Positions 6,951 through 11,038 of a stretch of DNA of 11,038 bases are shown here, one piece after another. This stretch comes from Dunaliella salina (Eukaryota > Chlorophyta > Chlorophyceae > Chlamydomonadales > Dunaliellaceae): NCBI GenBank assembly GCA_002284615.2, contig MU070365.1, positions 16,788 through 27,825 of the forward strand, read 5' to 3'. The notes below the pieces were generated by a model that worked only from the letters and a program-made list of their open reading frames with translations, ran no database searches and was not told the DNA's origin. Numbering within the stretch: the first letter of the stretch is position 1; each line of letters opens with the position of its first letter. A program made the position numbers and the translations under genes.

Positions 6951-7093
6951 GTACTCGTGTCTGTATGCTTGAAATGCTGTGCCTGAGTTTTGAGAACAGT
7001 GAATGTTTTCAATTCCCGCCTGGTTTGGTCACAGGCCTCTGTATTTCCACTCAGCTGCCCATGTAGGCAGATACAGCGATGTAAACACACCTT
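6951..7093 (+). mobile_element. Second LINE 3'-end fragment, same family as LINE B
   Basis: From GTGTCTG at 6957 this aligns with 6804 onward of LINE B at an offset of about 153. Shared blocks include ATGCTGTGCCTGA, TTTTGAG, ACAGGCCTCT, CTCAGCTGCCC, TGTAGGC and GCGATGTAA. Its first codons read VSVCLKCCA then stop, against VSACLTCCA then stop in LINE B. It therefore contains only the last few codons and the 3' UTR, a severely 5'-truncated insertion. TGTAA is at 7080-7084, but the terminal tandem repeat is degraded to ACACACC. It is older than LINE B if LINE B's duplication is genuine, because LINE B inserted at its left edge. Confidence 0.75.
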
Positions 7094-7888
7094 TTCCTTC
7101 GATTTGCATTTATTACATGGAGCCTAGCAGGCATACTTGGTCATGGTTCCATTCTTGTGGTCCTTATCAAGCACAGAATACATCTTCATTTTGCATGATG
7201 ATAGGCAGTTAATTCTTACAAAGTTAGCAGTCATGTGTATCAGCTGATGACTCCTTTCTTATAAACTTTGTGTCCGTTCCACAACGAGCTCCCCTCTCAT
7301 GTACTGTCATAAACTGTAAGCAGCCCCCTTCAAACCCCCAACCATGTTTTGGCTGAGGTACAGCGCTCCCAAGAAAGTTTCAACTAGGGTGCTTTTGAGC
7401 AATAGTACAATAAAGCACGAGCTTTTGCTGTCGCAGGCACTGTCAGCTCTTTGTGTCATTACAACCGTGGAATGAAATGAAGCAACAAAAAGGGGCACTG
7501 CAATATGTTATGATGAACAGAATGAAGTTCATAAACACAGCTAGAACCTGAGCAACCTCCAGAAGTGGCTATCATGCTACCATCCATCCTCCATTACGGA
7601 GCGTGTGGGACGGCCTGGCACTGGGCATAGAAATGGTTTATGAAAATCAGACAACACGTCCACCACGTCCCTTGAAAGTGGCACGCAATGAGGCACCATG
7701 CCATGCACACCTCCTGCCACCTGCTTGCTTGGGAAATCGCTCATTGCCTACCCCTACTCAAGTCACATGTATTTAGTGCAGAGGTTCTCAATCCTGTGCT
7801 GTCAGCCAGCAGATGTGCTTCCACATCACTGCCTGCCTAGGGGAGCTGAGCGAGGGAGCAGGCAAGCTGGAGGAGCAGTCATATATGG

Positions 7889-7929
7889 CACACACCCCCA
7901 CACACGCACACACACACACACACCCACAT
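7889..7929. repeat. (CA)n microsatellite, interrupted
   Basis: CACACACCCCCACACACGCA is followed by a longer pure CA run and CCCACATA. Simple repeat in noncoding DNA. Confidence 0.85.
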
Positions 7930-8635
7930 ACAGACTGGGAGCACGCTAAGGTAGACCTAGGGATGAGAATTTAACAATGAAACGTGTCAATGCAAGTACG
8001 GGCATTGCAAGAAGGGAAGCAAACACGTGAGTATTAAAACCATCCACACGAGCATGGGTGCACAAACTGACAGGTACACTTGAGGGCAAATGCCTGAGCT
8101 CATGGGACGACTAGAAGAATTAGGGCGAAATGCATGCAGCTGCAACCATGTACTTGAGAACTGCAGACAAACAGCGTGCCTGAGACTGCAGCTTACTCCC
8201 CATCCCCGTGGGCAACTGCCACGCACACCGAGCACAACATGCGTCAAAATGAAGGAAGTTCATTGGAGGGACGCGACCCACAAGAAGACCCTACTTCAGT
8301 GAGTTGCAATGTCAAACAAAATTCTTGCATGCGTTCACGAGGCTGATGCCAAAAAAACTGACAAAACCACGTGCAATCATTAATGCAGCAGTTCATACCT
8401 GCTGAACTAAATGAGGGACCTCGACCCCGTTTGGCAGAGACAAGTGACATGAGCATCCGTGCTATGGCACTGAAACCTCTACCATGGGTAGCGGGAGGTA
8501 CAATGAAATAGCATGCGTTGGTTTCCCCACGCACATGCGAAATAATATATACATCCGTTAGTTCAGGTTATAAACATCCATTTATGTAAGCCTTTGCATG
8601 GCAAATGTTGGCATTCGTTGAATTCCAAAAGTAAT

Positions 8636-8725
8636 AATGAAATCAGCATGCATTACGCCCTCAGCTACCTACGAGACCTATCGACAGCTATGCGCCCTCT
8701 CAGCAAATGAAATCAGCATGCATTA
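8636..8725. repeat. 20-bp direct repeat 50 bases apart
   Basis: AATGAAATCAGCATGCATTA occurs at 8636-8655 and 8706-8725. The spacer also has two related blocks (CGCCCTCAGC and GCGCCCTCTCAGC), so this looks like a local tandem duplication of about 70 bases with a diverged interior rather than a target-site duplication. Confidence 0.65.
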
Positions 8726-8728
8726 AAA

Positions 8729-8733
8729 TTACA
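8729..8733 (-). promoter_or_regulatory. Possible poly(A) signal TGTAA of the cyclin gene
   Basis: On the minus strand this reads TGTAA, the usual chlorophyte polyadenylation signal, and it is the first one I found downstream of the stop at 9268-9270. It implies a 3' UTR of about 540 bases. A five-base word is weak evidence. Confidence 0.25.
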
Positions 8734-9267
8734 CGTTGTATCCTACATCCCTTTCTTAGTACGCACACCACCTTCACACCCAAGGGGATGCGCTCCTTGA
8801 TTTGTGCTTGCACATTTATGGCAAGAAGAGGAACGGCTTATTACTCCTGGGCGCGCATCACATCAGCACATCATCACACACCTCAGCACACACGTGCCAT
8901 CGCACTTGGATTTTGTGGACCACACTCAGTTGAAGGTCAAGCGGTGGCAAGCGCAAAAAGCTAGCAGTCATGCATTTGTACTGAAGGCTTTCCGGTATCC
9001 TGAGGCAAGTGTGAGTTTGCTCCTATGGTGGGTGCCTTTCAAATACTTCCACATCTGTTTCGGAGCAGCCAAATTCTGTTGCTGGTGCCACACCTGAAAG
9101 GCAGGCCATGTTCCATTGTTCTTGCACCTTCTGGGGTGCACCCCACCTTTTCACACGCACACGACCACGCAGCCTTTCGACCCAACCTTGTCACTTACTA
9201 GTGGTCAGCATGCGCAAAACACCGCGCACACTCACGGCTGCCTGCCAGCCTAGACATCTCCTCCACC

Positions 9268-9518
9268 CTAACTCAAGTGTCCGCCACCTGCACCACGCAG
9301 CAGCAGCTTCTGCGCAGCGTTGATGGCAGCACACAGCTCAACACCGCTTTCGTTCAAGCCGCCCAACACCTTCCCTGCCCCACTACCAGAGCCGCCCCCC
9401 TTCTCAGCACCCAGGCCTGTGCTGCTGCCGCTGCCGCTGCTGCTAGCAGCGGACGCACGTGTACCTGTGACAGCGGCCAGGCTGGACGGCCACAGCGGAA
9501 GCTCGCCGGCGCGCGTAC
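9268..9518 (-). CDS. Cyclin gene, last exon (C-terminal cyclin fold)
   Basis: Read on the minus strand, the exon begins after a CAG acceptor (9519-9521). GT at 9518-9517 completes the Arg codon begun in the exon at 10521-10935. It reads TRAGELPLWPSSLAAVTG, a Ser/Gly/Ala-rich linker (about 9455-9370), then LGGLNESGVELCAAINAAQ and KLLLRGAGGGHLS before a TAG at 9268-9270. The Leu-Pro-x-Trp-Pro-x-x-Leu...Thr-Gly segment followed by a Cys-containing helix is the order seen in the C-terminal half of cyclins, with the closest look to plant D-type cyclins. Cyclins bind and activate cyclin-dependent kinases in the nucleus; D-types drive entry into S phase. The linker replaces the short turn normally found after Thr-Gly. 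An alternative end is a weak donor, CAG followed by GTGGCG, near 9282. The first 54 bases of the exon are tandemly duplicated upstream (see 9563-9670). Confidence 0.68.
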
Positions 9519-9562
9519 CTGTGTGAAATGCATGTATGTGCGCACAGTTTTTTGCAAGGGCA
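9455..9562 (-). repeat. 108-bp tandem duplication, gene-proximal copy
   Basis: Exactly adjacent to its partner at 9563-9670. By hand count there are 18 differences in 108. It comprises the 3' end of the cyclin intron (9519-9562) and the first part of the last exon (9455-9518), including LPLWPSSLAAVTG. Differences are fewer in the exon part (7 of 64) than in the intron part (11 of 44). The acceptor is CAG. Confidence 0.8.
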
Positions 9563-9670
9563 GCACGCGTGCCTGTGACAGCGAACAGGCTGGACGGCCA
9601 CAGCGGAAGCTTGCCAGCGCGTGTACCTACGTGAAATGCACACATGCGCGCTCGTTTTATTCCAAGGGCA
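9563..9670 (-). repeat. 108-bp tandem duplication, upstream copy with alternative acceptor
   Basis: In gene orientation this copy comes first. It has an acceptor TAG at 9627-9629, and the same phase. Splicing from 10520 to 9626 would again complete Arg and give TRAGKLPLWPSSLFAVTG, then TRAALAKNCAHIHAFHTG, running without a stop into the second copy. Because 108 is a multiple of three, both choices keep the frame. The former intron end would then become coding. Use of this copy is an inference. Confidence 0.75.
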
Positions 9671-10520
9671 GGTGAGCGCAGCGTGGGGGGAGTTGCTTGC
9701 AGACTTGTTTGCAGGATTTTACAGGGAAGGTGGGCAAGGCGTGGAAGGGCTTGCGCACAGCTTTGCTTTTTTTTTTAAATGTTGCATGAAGGTGCAGGAG
9801 GTGGTGTGGGCATAGTATGGGTACCAACTGCTGTTGCTGCGAAGCTGCATCCTCCACGGAAGGTAAAGGCACCTACCTATTGGGCTTCAATACCTTCACC
9901 CTAGCTCTGGTGTACGAATTCCTCTATCAATTCAAAGTAATGGTGTTTCTGCCAGTTCTCATGACCTCCTGAAAAGCAGACATCATGGTGTTCCCAAGCT
10001 TGACCTAGCTACCCCTGAGATCCTGGTGTGTGGTTGGGCATGCGTACGAGAACAGTGCTATGTTACAAACCAAACGTGCTCATTATGCGCACCCATCCCT
10101 TGAGGAGCAAAGTTGCCAAAGAGCGCTTCTTACACGCGCTACGACGATCGTGGATCGTCATGAACAAAGCAGAGGGCCTGATGCAAGGGAAAAAAGAGAT
10201 CAAAGCCTGTGCAGAAGGAGGAAAGGGGAGAAGCCCTGTCCTGAGACTGCAGACGAAGGAGAAACAGGAGACGATTCTTGAAACTGCACAGATGGAAAAA
10301 TAGGCGAGCAACTGACAACCTTCCCACAGCGGACTCTGGTGAGAGCCTTGCTAGCTTGCGAATCACAAGACCTATCCTTCTTGCAAACAGCCCTTTGGCT
10401 TGCATACTCCAGGCACAGCTCTGCCGTCCTTTGCGCAGTGTTCATGCAACACACCCACAACCACACCCATCAGTTCACGCACTCACGCCCACACCCACAC
10501 CCACACCCGCACACACTCAC
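9671..10520 (-). other. Cyclin gene intron
   Basis: The intron starts at a GTGAGT donor (10520-10515) and ends at the CAG acceptor at 9519-9521, or at the TAG at 9627-9629. Directly after the donor it is very GT-rich (GTGTGGGTGTGG-type, about 10447-10515). I looked for a further cyclin exon inside and found none. The flanking exons join to a continuous cyclin motif, so none is needed. The open frames at 10028-10466 are short and unlike any family. Confidence 0.6.
10447..10515. repeat. (CCCACA)n-like low-complexity tract
   Basis: CCCACA/CCACAC units dominate from about 10447 to 10515, densest at 10487-10508. In gene orientation it is a G/T-rich tract immediately downstream of the cyclin donor site. 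Confidence 0.75.
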
Positions 10521-10935
10521 GTGCTGCATACAGCACCGCCGCAGCCGTAACCGAGGGCCGAAAGTTGAGGAAGTCAGGGGCTGCTACAGCAGCATCCAGC
10601 AGCGCGTACGCGTCCCACTCCAGGTCGCCGCTACCTGGGGCCTGGTCCCCCAGCACTGCAGCCGCCGCGGAGGCCACATGCTGTGGTGACAGCTCAGCAG
10701 CAGCTGCAGCTGGGGAAGCCGCAGCTGCTGCTGCAGGGGACAAAGAGGAAGAGGCCGCCGGTGGGGCATCTTCAGCAAGCTGCAGCTGGGCAGTTTGTAG
10801 GTTAGGTGGGGACAGGTGGTGGGAGGGCGGGGGCTGCTGCTGCTGCTGCTGCTGCTGACTGTGTGGGCCTTCCGGAGGCAAGGGGCGGTCGTGGGTGGCA
10901 CCCGAGGGGCGGCCCTCATCGCTATCGCGCATCAC
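10521..10935 (-). CDS. Cyclin gene, penultimate exon (linker plus start of C-terminal cyclin fold)
   Basis: On the minus strand a GTGCAG acceptor (cag at 10936-10938) is followed in frame by VMRDSDEGRPSG. A Pro/Gln-rich stretch with eight consecutive Gln (10834-10857) and an Ala/Ser-rich stretch follow. The exon closes with LEWDAYALLDAAV and PDFLNFRPSVTAAAVLYAAR. The last segment (Phe-Leu-x-Phe-Arg-Pro-Ser...Ala-Ala-Ala) is the hallmark start of the C-terminal cyclin fold of D-type cyclins. The exon is 415 bases, phase 0 in and phase 1 out, with the last base C at 10521 before the donor GTGAGT. The partner exon supplies GT, giving Arg, which supports the model. The long disordered linker before the fold is unusual for land-plant cyclins, but low-complexity linkers are common in chlorophyte proteins. 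The N-terminal cyclin box, which contacts the kinase, must lie beyond 11038. The plus-strand Ala-rich and Ser-rich frames here are shadows. Confidence 0.72.
10834..10857. repeat. (CTG)8, coding Gln8 on the minus strand
   Basis: Eight perfect CTG units, read as CAG codons in the cyclin linker. Likely length-variable between strains. Confidence 0.85.
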
Positions 10936-10940
10936 CTGCA

Positions 10941-10943
<3 letters not shown>

Positions 10944-11038
<95 letters not shown>
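10944..11038. repeat. Long (TG)n microsatellite running off the window
   Basis: About 47 uninterrupted TG units reach the right edge. In gene orientation this is (CA)n ending six bases before the cyclin acceptor AG, so it occupies the place of the polypyrimidine tract and branch-site region. The window end may reflect an assembly break at this repeat. Confidence 0.9.

Larger units (their letters stand above)
7094..8728. other. Noncoding stretch, no gene recognised
   Basis: I read both strands and found no domain, RNA gene or element with defined ends. Open frames here are short and show no family resemblance, though small exons without motifs could be missed in a eukaryote. It contains a CA microsatellite (about 7889-7929) and a 20-bp direct repeat (8636-8655 and 8706-8725). 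Confidence 0.45.

Noticed and set aside
9277..9675. Plus-strand frame over the duplicated cyclin exon
   Set aside because: The minus strand carries the cyclin motif and matching splice phases; the plus-strand reading is an Ala/Cys-rich shadow.
10400..10858. Plus-strand Ala/Ser/Thr-rich frame
   Set aside because: It is antisense to the cyclin exon and consists of translated CA, CTG and GCA repeats.

Overview
The window looks like nuclear DNA of a green alga, most probably a chlorophyte of the Chlamydomonadales (inferred, not proven). The reasons are: a spliced minus-strand gene rich in Gln, Ala, Ser and Gly; non-LTR retrotransposon relics whose 3' ends carry TGTAA, the usual chlorophyte polyadenylation signal; a tRNA-like SINE candidate; long (CA)n/(TG)n tracts; and no bacterial-style gene packing. 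Most long open frames here are accidental or are parts of transposons.

Left part (1-1800): noncoding, fairly AT-rich DNA with some hairpins. It contains one well-bounded 185-bp MITE at 1397-1581, with an 11-bp perfect terminal inverted repeat and an 8-bp target-site duplication, which is hAT-like. Middle-left (about 1800-3310): LINE copy A, a 5'-truncated and frameshifted reverse transcriptase relic that ends in (TAAATC)3. From 3311 to 4930 I see no gene. There is a pyrimidine tract, a tRNA-like SINE candidate near 4158-4363, and two diverged copies of a 145-150 bp segment on either side of the SINE.

Middle (4936-6939): LINE copy B, 5'-truncated, flanked by a perfect 11-bp target-site duplication, and itself split by a roughly 670-bp insertion made of GAACGYGCC-type inverted repeats. 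Immediately beyond it lies a second, 5'-truncated 3' end of the same LINE family (6951-7093). From 7094 to about 9267 I see only a CA microsatellite, a short direct repeat and a possible poly(A) signal of the next gene.

Right part (9268-11038, minus strand): the last two exons of a cyclin gene that looks D-type. The exon at 10521-10935 ends in the first helix of the C-terminal cyclin fold. It splices in phase to an exon at 9268-9518 that starts with the Leu-Pro-Leu-Trp-Pro segment. The intron end and the start of that last exon are present as an exact 108-bp tandem duplication. This offers two in-frame acceptor sites and two copies of the Leu-Pro-Leu-Trp-Pro segment, and it is the most interesting observation in the window. 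The N-terminal cyclin box would lie beyond the right edge.
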